A DNA stretch of 64,000 nt from Flavobacterium pallidum (GCF_003097535.1 NZ_CP029187.1:124001-188000), one strand, 5' to 3'; shown: positions 15,982 to 25,043, counted from the first letter of the stretch. The notes: generated by a model from the sequence alone, not told the origin. Translations and numbers: made by a program.

Positions 15982-16923
15982 ATGAAATCACAACAACCTA
16001 AAAATCAAATCAATTACAAATCTTCAATCCACAACTGGCTATTTTTGGCTGTGGCAACTCTTGGATTTTCGCTTGCAAATGCCCAGGAAAACAAAAAAGC
16101 AGAAGACATCAAGGCAATCAAATCGATGTGTGGCTGCTATGAAGTAGAATTCAATTTTGCTGAAACATTTCAGTATTCCAAGGACGAAAATTATAAGCCC
16201 TCAAAAACAAAACTTGATTCCGGTTTAGAATGGGTCGAACTGGCGGAAGACCAACCGAATAAATTGGTGTTGCAGCATTTATTATTGGTTTCAGATTCTA
16301 TTATCATAAAGCATTGGCGCCAGGACTGGGTGTATGAGAACAACGATTTCTACACGTTTTTCAAGGATAAAACCTGGAAGTACAATGCCTTGCCGAAAAC
16401 AGCCGTAAAAGGGCAATGGACACAAAACGTGTACCAGGTCGACGACAGTCCGCGCTACACCGGAACCGCAACCTGGATCCACGCCGACGGAAGGCATTAC
16501 TGGACTGACGTAGCTGACGCGCCGTTGCCAAGAAGGGAATATACCATCCGTAACGATTACAATGTCCTGAAAAGGACCAACACCCATGAAATTACGAAAG
16601 AAGGCTGGATACACGACCAGGACAATGAGAAGATCATTCGCGACGATACCGGAAAAGATGTGTTGGTCGCTAAGGAAAAAGGATATGACGTGTACCGCAA
16701 GGTAGCCGACTCAAAATGCCAGGCTGCGCGTGACTATTGGAAAAAGAATGCCGCGTTATGGAAAAACATACGCACAAAATGGCAAACGGTTTACGAACGC
16801 AAAAAGGACCTGAACCTTGAAACCAAAGTAAAAGACACTTTTCTTTACGAGCAATTGTTTGAGCTCAAAGCAGATGCTGCTAAAGCGGACAGCGACAAGA
16901 TCATTGACAGCTTCGTGAAGTAA
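15982..16923 (+). CDS. DUF6607-type secreted/periplasmic protein linked to heme uptake
   Basis: A 313-residue protein. After a basic N-terminus a hydrophobic stretch (WLFLAVATLGFSLANAQ) ends in an AxAQ-type cleavage site. The mature part is rich in Trp, Tyr and Asp (MCGCYEVEFNFAETFQYSKD; WIHADGRHYWTDVADAPLPRREY). I recognise it as the DUF6607 family, which is often found beside TonB receptor/HmuY clusters in Flavobacteria; no activity is known. It is transcribed divergently from the receptor operon from a shared control region, which supports co-regulation. The frame opens at TTG 15955, but that codon lies in the promoter box. Confidence 0.75.
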   Translation: MKSQQPKNQINYKSSIHNWLFLAVATLGFSLANAQENKKAEDIKAIKSMCGCYEVEFNFAETFQYSKDENYKPSKTKLDSGLEWVELAEDQPNKLVLQHLLLVSDSIIIKHWRQDWVYENNDFYTFFKDKTWKYNALPKTAVKGQWTQNVYQVDDSPRYTGTATWIHADGRHYWTDVADAPLPRREYTIRNDYNVLKRTNTHEITKEGWIHDQDNEKIIRDDTGKDVLVAKEKGYDVYRKVADSKCQAARDYWKKNAALWKNIRTKWQTVYERKKDLNLETKVKDTFLYEQLFELKADAAKADSDKIIDSFVK

Positions 16924-16943
16924 CGCAATCAAATTCAAATAGA

Positions 16944-16981
16944 AAATTCCAAATCCTAATCAACATTGGGGTTTGGAATTT
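16944..16981 (+). terminator. Terminator after the DUF6607-type gene
   Basis: Arms AAATTCCAAA (16944-16953) and TTTGGAATTT (16972-16981) pair perfectly, and GG/CC extends the inner stem. A run of T follows to 16984. It may also serve the convergent ctlX gene. Confidence 0.75.
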
Positions 16982-16991
16982 TTTATTTAAG

Positions 16992-17930
16992 TTATTTTGT
17001 ATGGGGTAAGAACACTTCAGCTATCATACAGCGTACACTTCCGCCGCCACAGGCTTCGATTGTTTTTAAATCGGAACTCAAGATTTCAGCATGTTTCTGA
17101 AGTTTATTGATTTGGTCCTCTGTGAGGCTTTCTTTGGCTGCAGCGCTCATTAGAACCAGCTTCTTGTCATCACTGCCAAGTACTTCGAGCATATTTCCGG
17201 CGAAAGCATCAAGTTGGCTTTCTGTGATGAAAATAATTTCCTTACCGTCATCTTTAAGGCTGTCGAGCACCATTTTACGTTCTTTTTTATCGTCAATGGC
17301 ATCAGCGAAGATTACGGCAAATTTTGAACCGATACATAACATGACATTGGTATGGTAAATCGGTTTCCTTTTGTTATTATTTGCATGAAATGCTTCAAAA
17401 ATAACAGGATGCAAATCAAAATCCTCGCAGAACTCAATAAACAATTCCTCATTGCTGCGCTCAGACAGGCAGCAATACGCTTTTCCGTTCACGCGGTCCA
17501 GCACCACACTTCCGGTACCTTCAAGAAAGTAGCCGTCAGTTTCGGCATCAGTATAATCCATTACATTTTCTATAAGGAATCCTTTCCCTTCAAGGATATC
17601 AAGAATGTCTTCCCGCCTTTCGGGTCGGCGGTTTTCAGCGCGCATCGGATATAGTGCAACATCACCATTCTCGTGGAATGAAACCCAGTTGTTCGGGAAA
17701 ATGGAATCCGGGGTGTCTGGTTTTTCGGTGTCATCGATGACAATGACTTCAACGCCTGCTTTTTTTAGGACATCAACCAGGGCATCAAATTCCTGCTGCG
17801 CTTTTGCGTTGATCGCAGCAGGCAGCATTCCGCCCATACCTTTCTGAAAAGCATTGTCAATGGTCGTTTGGGGATTCATCCGGAACGAAACCGGACGGAT
17901 CATCAATAGGGTATTGGTGGATTGGTGCAT
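16992..17930 (-). CDS. ctlX: Citrulline/arginine hydrolase of the amidinotransferase superfamily (CtlX-like)
   Basis: A 312-residue member of the arginine deiminase/amidinotransferase superfamily. It shows MIRPVSFRMNPQT at the N-terminus, DSIFPNNWVSFHENG with conserved Asp/Asn, and the catalytic cysteine near the C-terminus in EACGGGSVRCMIAEVF. It matches the CtlX (citrulline utilisation hydrolase) branch, which releases ornithine from citrulline. Dimethylarginine hydrolase is an alternative. The arginase gene lies just upstream on the same strand, giving two routes to ornithine. A GTG/TTG extension is possible; I start at the ATG at 17930, next to MHQSTNTLLMIRP. Confidence 0.82.
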   Translation of the reverse strand: MHQSTNTLLMIRPVSFRMNPQTTIDNAFQKGMGGMLPAAINAKAQQEFDALVDVLKKAGVEVIVIDDTEKPDTPDSIFPNNWVSFHENGDVALYPMRAENRRPERREDILDILEGKGFLIENVMDYTDAETDGYFLEGTGSVVLDRVNGKAYCCLSERSNEELFIEFCEDFDLHPVIFEAFHANNNKRKPIYHTNVMLCIGSKFAVIFADAIDDKKERKMVLDSLKDDGKEIIFITESQLDAFAGNMLEVLGSDDKKLVLMSAAAKESLTEDQINKLQKHAEILSSDLKTIEACGGGSVRCMIAEVFLPHTK

Positions 17931-17955
17931 CAATTTGACGTTTTGAGGGATTGCG

Positions 17956-17988
17956 CATTGCCATGCAGTGTGTATTTTATTGGCAATG
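17956..17988. promoter_or_regulatory. Inverted repeat upstream of ctlX
   Basis: CATTGCCA (17956-17963) and TGGCAATG (17981-17988) are exact 8-bp arms with a 17-bp loop, 26 bp upstream of the ctlX ATG. It could be an operator or a leader hairpin. Confidence 0.4.
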
Positions 17989-18055
17989 ATTTAAAATTTA
18001 ACAAATGCTACGTACTTTCCGTATTGAATAAATGTTGTGAATGCGTAGGGCTAGC

Positions 18056-18080
18056 ATTTTCCCTTCCCCGAAGGTAAAAT
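18056..18080 (-). terminator. Hairpin between arginase and ctlX genes
   Basis: ATTTT-C-CCTTC-CCC-GAAGG-T-AAAAT is a near-perfect 25-nt palindrome 57 bp after the arginase stop. The U-tract on the minus strand is weak, so this may be a partial terminator or only a structural element. Confidence 0.35.
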
Positions 18081-18137
18081 ACTCTTTTTTACTGATACTC
18101 TTTTACGTAAAAAACACATTAATTGTTAAAGTTGATG

Positions 18138-19094
18138 TCACTTATTTTTTAAAACATCACAAGTCGATGCAATAAGATCAAAAGCAATCTCCGCCATACG
18201 GTTCTTCTTTTCATCCAGGCATGGATTGACTTCAACGACTTCCATACATACCAGTTTGGTGTGTGATGCCATGGCCTGCATGATTGCTTTGGCTTCCTCT
18301 GGTGTTAATCCGTTTTCTACAGGCGTTCCGGTACCGTGTGATGACAGCTCTGGATCCATCGAATCCACATCGAATGATACATAAACCATATCACAGTCGG
18401 TAAATTTTGCATTCACAATCGCAATAATTTCGTCAATGCCTTTTACGCGGAGTTCTGCCACGGCAATATTTTGGATGTTCAGTTCCCTGATAATGCAATC
18501 TTCTTGTTCTTCGGTATCCCGCACAGCAATATACATCATGTCTTCGGGCTGCACTTTTGGGTGATTTCCGCCGATTGATTTTAGCATTTCCCATTTTGAG
18601 ATGGTTTGTGCATCCACATCATTGACTTTACATTCCATATTGTCTGTGTGCAATGCTATTGCTAAAGGCATGCCGTGCATATTGCCGGTTGGCGTGGTGT
18701 AAGGCGTATGGATATCGGCATGCGCATCAATCCACAAAACCCCAAGCCTTTTCTCAGGAAAAGCAGTTTTGATGGCGGCAATCGTACCTCCGGCAGAACC
18801 ATGGTCGGCAGCAATAATGAAAGGAAAAGCCCCTTCGCTGATGATTTGCGGAACCGCCTTGTTCAGTTCGTTGTAAACAGAGATCACCCCTTCTATGTTC
18901 TTTGCTAAAGGGCAAACGGCAGGCTTGTCCAGCAAATGATTCATATTGGGCAGGCGTTTCACTTCATTCTCCGAAAAAAGGAAGCTATTTGCATTACGTG
19001 CCGCTGTCATAATCGCATCAGGCCCCAAGGAAGCGCCGCGGGTGCCAGCGGTGATTTCGGATTGGTTTAAAAGGAAAGTAATTTTCTCGTGCAT
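18138..19094 (-). CDS. rocF: Arginase-family ureohydrolase
   Basis: A 318-residue ureohydrolase with the manganese-binding motifs in order: ADHGSAGG (His), WIDAHADIHTP (Asp, His, Asp) and FDVDSMDPELSSHGTGTPV (Asp, Asp). These match arginase, which splits arginine into ornithine and urea. Formimidoylglutamase has the same scaffold and cannot be ruled out. The neighbouring CtlX-like hydrolase favours arginine catabolism. The frame extends to a TTG at 19157, but a TATCTTTG box at 19143-19136 lies between, so I start at the ATG at 19094 (MHEKITFLLNQSEI). Confidence 0.87.
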   Translation of the reverse strand: MHEKITFLLNQSEITAGTRGASLGPDAIMTAARNANSFLFSENEVKRLPNMNHLLDKPAVCPLAKNIEGVISVYNELNKAVPQIISEGAFPFIIAADHGSAGGTIAAIKTAFPEKRLGVLWIDAHADIHTPYTTPTGNMHGMPLAIALHTDNMECKVNDVDAQTISKWEMLKSIGGNHPKVQPEDMMYIAVRDTEEQEDCIIRELNIQNIAVAELRVKGIDEIIAIVNAKFTDCDMVYVSFDVDSMDPELSSHGTGTPVENGLTPEEAKAIMQAMASHTKLVCMEVVEVNPCLDEKKNRMAEIAFDLIASTCDVLKNK

Positions 19095-19135
19095 AAATCC
19101 TGTTTTGGGATTTATCTCTAAAATCCCGGTTTCAG

Positions 19136-19143
19136 CAAAGATA
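19136..19143 (-). promoter_or_regulatory. -7 box of the arginase gene
   Basis: The minus strand reads TATCTTTG, 41 nt before the ATG at 19094. It is a perfect TAnnTTTG and supports that start over the upstream TTG. Confidence 0.5.
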
Positions 19144-19205
19144 TATATTTCGCACAATCTGCAAAGTGTGTCGTTGATGATTTGATGGTGGGATAATTTA
19201 GTGGG

Positions 19206-19216
19206 CAGCAGGCAGT
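19206..19216. repeat. CAG-rich intergenic motif, second copy
   Basis: CAGCAGGCAGT is identical to 9103-9113. It lies in the 311-bp gap between arginase and the T9SS protein gene, followed by GTCGACTCGGCAGG. Apart from this motif and the two promoters, I see nothing in that gap. Confidence 0.4.
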
Positions 19217-19351
19217 CGACTCGGCAGGAAGAATATTGTCCAGTTCGAAAAATTCAAATTATTTACGCCAATTAATTTACAAAACAATCATTTCTTCAAT
19301 AATGCAGGAAAATTAACTATCCAGTACCATCAAAGCGTGCATTTTATGATT

Positions 19352-19379
19352 TTGATAACATTTTTTAAAACTAACTTTA
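19352..19379 (+). promoter_or_regulatory. Promoter of the T9SS protein gene
   Basis: TTG (19352-19354), a 17-nt spacer and TAACTTTA (19372-19379) match TAnnTTTG at all but the last base. The ATG follows at 19406. Confidence 0.45.
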
Positions 19380-19405
19380 CGCAATTAATTTAAAAAAATT
19401 GCTTT

Positions 19406-20902
19406 ATGAAAAGAATTACGCTTGTTTTATTAGGCTGCTTATTTTCAGGTGGTGTGTTTGCACAGTTCACTGAAGATTTTGATGCAGACACTACGCTCCC
19501 GGCCGGATGGTCAGTAATACAGGGAGGCGATGCTGCCAATACATGGCAGGTAACCGATATGATGGATTATATCGGGTTGGACGCGCACTCGGGAACGAAT
19601 GCTGCTATTATCGAATATGATACAGATGAGGCACATGATGATTACCTGGTAACGCCGGCAATTACGGTTACTGCGGGTCTTAATGACTACTTCTCGTTTT
19701 GGGGCCGCAGCCTCGATCCCGGATATCCAGAAATGGTTGACGTATTGTTATCTACAACTGGCGCGAATGCTGCCGATTTTATGGTAACGCTACAGGCAAA
19801 CGTGGCACCTCCTGGTGGAGAAGATTACTACAAATTCTCTTATGACCTGAGCGATTATGTAGGACAAACGGTATATATCGCCTTTCATTCGACTACAACC
19901 AATGAATTTATTTTTGAGGTGGATGACGTGGTTAGCACTGCGTTGCCAAGCTGCCTTGAGCCAACTGCAATGACGGCTTCAAACATTACTGATACGTCGG
20001 CAGATGTGAGCTGGGCTTCAGCAGGAAATAATTTCGAGATTGAATACGGCCCTGAAGGGTTTATACAGGGAACCGGCATTATGGCTACGTCGACCACGCC
20101 TTCAGTGTCATTGTCTAACCTTGACCAGAATACGGTATATGATGTTTACGTAAGGCAGAATTGCGGTGCCAATGGTTTCAGTGAATATGCCTTGTTTTCA
20201 TTCATGACAATAGAAACTCCTGCGGTTAATGATGAGTGCAGCGGGGCAGTGGAATTGTTCCCTGGAGTTGATTTTGATGGCGGTGTGCTGGATTCAACCA
20301 ATCTTGGTGCTACTTCCTCCAGTGATCTTCCAAGCTGCCAGGCTTCTGCGACAAGGGACGTTTGGTTCAAGGTAGTTGTGCCTGCGGATGGAAACCTGAC
20401 ACTAGAAACGGCGCTCGCCACAGATTCTGAAAACGACGATACAGTGATGATTGCTTATACGGGAACCTGTGGAAACCTTACAGAAATCGATTGTAATGAC
20501 GACAATACCGCGGATAACAGCCTTTTCTCGAAACTGGAACTCACAGGGCTTACGGCGGGTGAAACAATTTATGTTGCGGTTTGGCAGTACGACAGCGATT
20601 TCTTCGGAAGTACTCCGGGTGCTTTCAGGATGTCGGCTTATAATACGCCTTTGGCTGTAGGGAATCAGGATGTGAATGCCTTTAAATATTACCCAAATCC
20701 GGTGAAGGACAAACTAAACCTGTCTTATGACCAGAGCATCACCAGTGTGGCTGTTACGAATATGTTCGGGCAGCAGGTTTTGGCTAAAAACATCAATGCA
20801 TCTGCAACGGAACTTGATTTGTCTGCGCTTGCACAAGGCACTTATGTGGTGAAAGTGAATACTGCTGACGCTGTGAAAGTGGTGAAGGTGGTGAAACAAT
20901 AA
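19406..20902 (+). CDS. Secreted multidomain protein with T9SS sorting domain (MAM/cleaved-adhesin, FnIII)
   Basis: A 498-residue exported protein with signal peptide MKRITLVLLGCLFSGGVFAQ. About 21-180 form a cleaved-adhesin/choice-of-anchor J fold (FDADTTLPAGWSVIQGGDAA). About 183-272 form a fibronectin type III module (PTAMTASNITDTSADVSW). About 275-415 resemble a pre-peptidase-C-like beta domain (CSGAVELFPGVDFDGG; VWFKVVVPADGNLTLE). Residues from about 425 form the type A Por sorting domain (YYPNPVKDKLNLSYDQ to the terminal KVVKVVKQ). It is probably secreted by the type IX system and held on the surface or released. There is no catalytic motif; an adhesive role is inference. Single gene with its own terminator. 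Confidence 0.87.
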   Translation: MKRITLVLLGCLFSGGVFAQFTEDFDADTTLPAGWSVIQGGDAANTWQVTDMMDYIGLDAHSGTNAAIIEYDTDEAHDDYLVTPAITVTAGLNDYFSFWGRSLDPGYPEMVDVLLSTTGANAADFMVTLQANVAPPGGEDYYKFSYDLSDYVGQTVYIAFHSTTTNEFIFEVDDVVSTALPSCLEPTAMTASNITDTSADVSWASAGNNFEIEYGPEGFIQGTGIMATSTTPSVSLSNLDQNTVYDVYVRQNCGANGFSEYALFSFMTIETPAVNDECSGAVELFPGVDFDGGVLDSTNLGATSSSDLPSCQASATRDVWFKVVVPADGNLTLETALATDSENDDTVMIAYTGTCGNLTEIDCNDDNTADNSLFSKLELTGLTAGETIYVAVWQYDSDFFGSTPGAFRMSAYNTPLAVGNQDVNAFKYYPNPVKDKLNLSYDQSITSVAVTNMFGQQVLAKNINASATELDLSALAQGTYVVKVNTADAVKVVKVVKQ

Positions 20903-20923
20903 ATAAATTCTCCTTAAGATAGT

Positions 20924-20952
20924 AAGGCCGTCCGTTTGGGCGGCCTTTTTTT
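20924..20952 (+). terminator. Terminator after the T9SS protein gene
   Basis: AAGGCCGTCC-GTTT-GGGCGGCCTT (20924-20947) is a 10-bp GC-rich stem running into seven T. The rest of the 275-bp gap to gltA holds only a small TTTGTGT/ACACAAA hairpin (21049-21068) and the gltA terminator. Confidence 0.9.
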
Positions 20953-21132
20953 GTGATTGAGATGGGGACAGCTGAAATTCTTAGGCTCTGAGATCGGAAT
21001 GCGTTACATTTTGCGGTTGTGTAAATTTGTCAGTAGAACAAATTAATTTTTGTGTGTTTTTACACAAAGCTCCTGAATAGTGGAATGTGCAGGCAATGTA
21101 AATTAACTAAGCAGAAGTATGCAGTTTCAAAA

Positions 21133-21158
21133 AAAAGCCCCGCTTCCGCAGGGCTTTT
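21133..21158 (-). terminator. Terminator after gltA
   Basis: AAAAGCCC (21133-21140) and GGGCTTTT (21151-21158) form an 8-bp stem with an inner GC pair. On the minus strand it is followed by TTTTTT. It lies 19 bp past the gltA stop. Confidence 0.88.
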
Positions 21159-21177
21159 CATATAGTAGGTCTAAAAT

Positions 21178-22461
21178 CTATCTTTGCTCAAAAGGCTTGA
21201 AATCACGTAAAGGATGTCCGGTGTAGATTTGCCTTGGCCTTCCGATCGGTTCCTTGTTTTCGCGCATTTCCTTCCATTGTGCAATCCAGCCCGGAAGCCT
21301 TCCGATAGCAAACAATACGGTGAACATATCGGTTGGGATGCCTAAGGCACGGTAGATGATCCCGGAGTAGAAATCGACGTTCGGGTATAATTTCCTGGAT
21401 ACGAAATAGTCATCTACAAGTGCTGATTCTTCCAGTTTCTTGGCGATCTGCAACACCGGGTCGTTTACGCCTAAAGTAGCCAGAACCTCATCGGCGGCCT
21501 TCTTGATGATCTTCGCCCTTGGATCGAAATTTTTGTACACCCTGTGTCCAAAGCCCATCAGACGGAACGGATCATCCTTGTCTTTAGCTTTTGCCAGGTA
21601 TTTATCGGCATCGCCACCGTTCTTCTGGATTTCTTCGAGCATTTCCAGAACCGCCTGGTTAGCACCTCCGTGCAATGGACCCCAAAGTGCGGAAACCCCG
21701 GCTGAAATCGATGCGAATAAACCGGCGTGGGATGACCCTACCATCCTTACGGTTGATGTGGAACAGTTCTGCTCGTGGTCGGCGTGGAGGATGAACAATT
21801 TATCCAAAGCATCGACCACGGTTGGATTAATGCTATACGGGCCCGTAGGCAATTCGAACATCAATCGCATGAAGTTCTCTACATAGCCTTTGGTATTGTC
21901 ATAATAGTTTAGCGGGTATCCAGAAGATTTACGGAATGTCCATGTAGCCAAAACGAGGAATTTACCCATGGTCTTTACGATGGCTTCATACATTTCAGCC
22001 TCATTTTCAACATTGACCACTTTTGGGTTGAAGGCAGTCAATGCGCTCGTTAGTGATGACAATACACCCATAGGATGGGCATTTTTAGGGAAACCGTCAA
22101 TGATGTTTTTCATCTCTTCATTCACGAGCGAATACTTGCGGATGTCGGTCTCGAATTGCTCCAATTGCGCCCTGGTTGGCAATTCCCCGAAAATCACAAG
22201 GTAAGAGACTTCAAGAAAGCTGGCTTTGTCTGCCAGATCCTCAATAGCATAGCCCCTGTAACGCAGGATGCCTTCTTCTCCGTCAAGGAAAGTGATGTCG
22301 CTTTTGCAGGAACCTGAATTTTTATAACCCGGATCCATTGTAATGGCACCGGTTAAATCACGAAGTTTGTTAATGTCGATGGCGACTTCATTTTCGCTTC
22401 CGACGATGACCGGAAATTCGAATTTCTGGCCGTCCAATTCTAATATAGCTGTTTTTGACAT
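21178..22461 (-). CDS. gltA: Citrate synthase
   Basis: A 427-residue type II citrate synthase condensing oxaloacetate and acetyl-CoA at the entry of the TCA cycle. Catalytic residues are seen in LHADHEQNCSTSTVRMVGSS and WGPLHGGANQAVLEML (histidines) and in GFGHRVYKNFDPRA (His) and NVDFYSGIIYRALGIP (Asp). The N-terminal beta domain ELDGQKFEFPVIVG is characteristic of the bacterial hexameric class. It is a monocistronic gene with a -7 box at 22510-22503 and a strong terminator. Confidence 0.97.
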   Translation of the reverse strand: MSKTAILELDGQKFEFPVIVGSENEVAIDINKLRDLTGAITMDPGYKNSGSCKSDITFLDGEEGILRYRGYAIEDLADKASFLEVSYLVIFGELPTRAQLEQFETDIRKYSLVNEEMKNIIDGFPKNAHPMGVLSSLTSALTAFNPKVVNVENEAEMYEAIVKTMGKFLVLATWTFRKSSGYPLNYYDNTKGYVENFMRLMFELPTGPYSINPTVVDALDKLFILHADHEQNCSTSTVRMVGSSHAGLFASISAGVSALWGPLHGGANQAVLEMLEEIQKNGGDADKYLAKAKDKDDPFRLMGFGHRVYKNFDPRAKIIKKAADEVLATLGVNDPVLQIAKKLEESALVDDYFVSRKLYPNVDFYSGIIYRALGIPTDMFTVLFAIGRLPGWIAQWKEMRENKEPIGRPRQIYTGHPLRDFKPFEQR

Positions 22462-22502
22462 GGTAGTTTGATAATAAAATCCGTTTCAAAATAAAAAGTT
22501 AA

Positions 22503-22510
22503 CAAACTTA
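22503..22510 (-). promoter_or_regulatory. gltA: -7 box of gltA
   Basis: The minus strand reads TAAGTTTG, a perfect TAnnTTTG, 41 nt before the ATG at 22461. Confidence 0.4.
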
Positions 22511-22608
22511 AGTAATTTCGGATTAATTAAAAAGAGAATATTGCAATCAAATCGTTAATTATATTATAAATACTTCAAATCGCGGCCTTGATTTTTGCCA
22601 TAAAAAAA

Positions 22609-22631
22609 ACCCGCAGCAATACACCACGGGT
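22609..22631 (-). terminator. Terminator after the first T9SS LRR gene
   Basis: ACCCG/CGGGT arms enclose a 13-nt loop. On the minus strand a run of eight T follows. It lies 34 bp past the stop. Confidence 0.7.
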
Positions 22632-22665
22632 CTCTCAATAAACAACCATTTAAACTAAACTAAAA

Positions 22666-24834
22666 CTATTTCTTTATAACCTTTTCCGTCTTTATTCCCT
22701 GTGCCGTCGTAACACGCGCATAGTAGACTCCGGCAGCGTAACCTGACATATCGATACCTGCTTTGTTGCCGGAATTCTTTTTCACCAAAAGCAGCCTGCC
22801 GTGTGCATCAAAAAACTCGACTGAACTGATGTTACTGATGGCATCCACATAAATCATACCTGATGTCGGATTAGGGTAAATATTCAGGGAATCGTCTTTG
22901 ATGGTATCTCCACTGCTGAGTACATCGAAAAGCGTTTGGACAATATCCGTATTTACAGGGAAATTGTAATCGAAAAATATCCCGGCCTGTCCGGTTACAG
23001 TAGTCCCTTGCGGAAGTGTCGGATTGGTCCTTATCTTCAATAGTATGTTGCCATGGCCACCTGTTCCAAGCTCGATATTTTTGAAGATCAGCTCCAGGAT
23101 GTTGTTGCTCAGCCTGGCATCAAGCGGCGCCGAGGAGTTTAATATCTGCAATGACGACAAATCAAATTTAGCAGCATCGAAGATTTGCCTCACCACCACA
23201 TTTACAGCCGAAGCCGAGCCTATATTTTCAAAATTGATGATATAATGCAGGTATTTCCCTACTTCTGTTGGGGCTACAAGATCGCCTTCAAGACATTCAA
23301 TCTCATTAGGATCCAGCGAATTCACCACGGTTTGCGTATACGAAAAAGTATTATTCGCAGGGATGTCATCAGCAGCTGGCGTAATATTTACACTAAAATC
23401 GAGATGATCACCATCATTGACTGCTGGTGTATCTGTGGGGGCATTGAGGTGCATGGTCACTTCGATATACCTGTTTTCAAACGGAAGCAGGTTGGCATAA
23501 TTAAAGAACAAATGATCTGCCCCCTGAGCATCCGGAGCGGGAGCCGCGTTAAGGAAATTCAATACGCTGTCTTCAAACATCAGATCGATGGTGCCTGAAA
23601 GCGTCTGGTTGCCATTATTTTTAAAAGCGATGATGTATTTGGCATCAAAACCTGGCCTTGCCGCATTGATTGGGGCAACAACCACTTCAACCTCAGGATG
23701 GACTCCGTTCGGGGAGATACAGAAATCCTTCACTGAGGTCAGGTTATTTGCTCCCGGGAAAGAGACCGCTGCTGTAGCCGGACTGACATTAAAAAATGAC
23801 GGGTTCTCAAAGTTGGGCGCTACGGTGAAATTGCCCCCTGCGGTAAAGAATTTATACACCGAATCTGAATTGGTAAACGCAGCATACTGGTTGCTTCCCT
23901 GTGTCAGTTTCATTTTTGCCAACGGAAATTCCGGGTCCGAGTCGTCACAGCCATTGGCATCCAAATCATTGGTAAGTTTCCCTGTAATGGTATTGTAATT
24001 ACCACCCGGGGTGAACGTGCAATAATTTCCGGCATAAGGATAAATGGCAAAATGCGGCATGCTGCTATTATTCTGGATAAAATCGATGGCAGCCTGGAAA
24101 GCGGGTATTTCATTCGGGTCTGCACAAATGTACCGGAGGTTAGGGTTATCGGTTGCCGTCATCGAGACAAAATTCGCCGGGGATTCCGTATGACCGTTTT
24201 TCAGGATCAATATTTCCAAAAACGCATCCTTTACCAACAAGCTGGTGATGTTGGCGATTTTCGACAGATTAAGCGTTGTGAAATGATTGTTCTCGATGTC
24301 CAATGTACCAAGCGCCGGGCTTCCCGTAAAATCGACATCAGTCAGTTGCGGATTGTCGAGGCATTCCAGGGAAGTGGCTGCAGGACAGGCATTGATGCTT
24401 ATAAGCGGCAATACGGCGTTTGAATTGATATGCACATTGGTCATCACCGGCATGTTTGAAATCTGTAGCGACGCAAGCTGCGGATTTGAAGTAATACCCC
24501 ACAATGTCTCGAGGTGCTGCAAACCGCTTAAGCTTATCTGCGTAACGGCGGTATTGGCAATCGACAATGACTTGATATTCACAAAGGCCTCAATACCCTG
24601 AAGGTCAAGGATGCCGGCACCGGTAACCGTCAGCAGGAAAGCAGATGCCGCTTCAGTTGCCTGTACTTCCCCATCGTTGTCGAGATCGGCATCGGTGTCG
24701 TATGTACCGTCGTTGTTACTGTCGATGCAGTTAGCGGTAAGGAGGTAGTTCTTGAAACCTGGGTCTGGGATATCTACAATCTGTGCCTGCGCTATCCCTG
24801 CCGTCAGCAATAAGAGTAAGTAGATTTTTTTCAT
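22666..24834 (-). CDS. Secreted LRR-like protein with DUF11-type domain and T9SS sorting signal (paralog 1)
   Basis: A 722-residue exported protein with signal peptide MKKIYLLLLLTAGIAQAQ. Residues 19-70 hold VDIPDPGFKNYLL and an EF-hand-like loop DLDNDGEVQATE. About 70-250 are leucine-rich-repeat-like (LQGIEAFVNIKSLSIANTAV, LQHLETLWGI). A segment GKLTNDLDANGCDDSD follows (about 285-300), then beta domains with NSLDPNEIECLEGDLVAPTE and GKYLHYIINFENIGSASAVN, a DUF11-like repeat. The C-terminus IYPNPTSGMIYVDA to KTEKVIKK is a Por sorting domain. It shares its architecture with the gene at 27880-30321; the two flank a two-component system. Its ligand is unknown. Confidence 0.85.
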   Translation of the reverse strand: MKKIYLLLLLTAGIAQAQIVDIPDPGFKNYLLTANCIDSNNDGTYDTDADLDNDGEVQATEAASAFLLTVTGAGILDLQGIEAFVNIKSLSIANTAVTQISLSGLQHLETLWGITSNPQLASLQISNMPVMTNVHINSNAVLPLISINACPAATSLECLDNPQLTDVDFTGSPALGTLDIENNHFTTLNLSKIANITSLLVKDAFLEILILKNGHTESPANFVSMTATDNPNLRYICADPNEIPAFQAAIDFIQNNSSMPHFAIYPYAGNYCTFTPGGNYNTITGKLTNDLDANGCDDSDPEFPLAKMKLTQGSNQYAAFTNSDSVYKFFTAGGNFTVAPNFENPSFFNVSPATAAVSFPGANNLTSVKDFCISPNGVHPEVEVVVAPINAARPGFDAKYIIAFKNNGNQTLSGTIDLMFEDSVLNFLNAAPAPDAQGADHLFFNYANLLPFENRYIEVTMHLNAPTDTPAVNDGDHLDFSVNITPAADDIPANNTFSYTQTVVNSLDPNEIECLEGDLVAPTEVGKYLHYIINFENIGSASAVNVVVRQIFDAAKFDLSSLQILNSSAPLDARLSNNILELIFKNIELGTGGHGNILLKIRTNPTLPQGTTVTGQAGIFFDYNFPVNTDIVQTLFDVLSSGDTIKDDSLNIYPNPTSGMIYVDAISNISSVEFFDAHGRLLLVKKNSGNKAGIDMSGYAAGVYYARVTTAQGIKTEKVIKK

Positions 24835-25043
24835 TAGTTTATTGTTTTTGGTTGTAAATTCTTGTTTTAGTTTTTAATAAATTTTTTGGGGTTTACATTT
24901 ATGCCGAAATACGAACATAATAATTTCTATCTGAATACTTTGAGATATCAAATCTTAATTTTTATAAATCCATTTAAGTAAAGTTATCCATCCACAATGT
25001 TTTTCATAACCCCAAATGAGCAAAAAGCCGTTTTGAATTAGAA

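Noticed and set aside
20953-21132. Possible small RNA gene or tRNA between the T9SS gene and gltA
   Set aside because: I looked for a cloverleaf or CCA-flanked acceptor stem and for a consensus promoter with its own terminator. I found only a weak TTTGTGT/ACACAAA hairpin.
24835-25043. Possible gene or regulatory RNA in the 209-bp gap between the first LRR gene and the response regulator
   Set aside because: The gap is very AT-rich with no start-stop frame of note, no convincing hairpin and no full consensus box.
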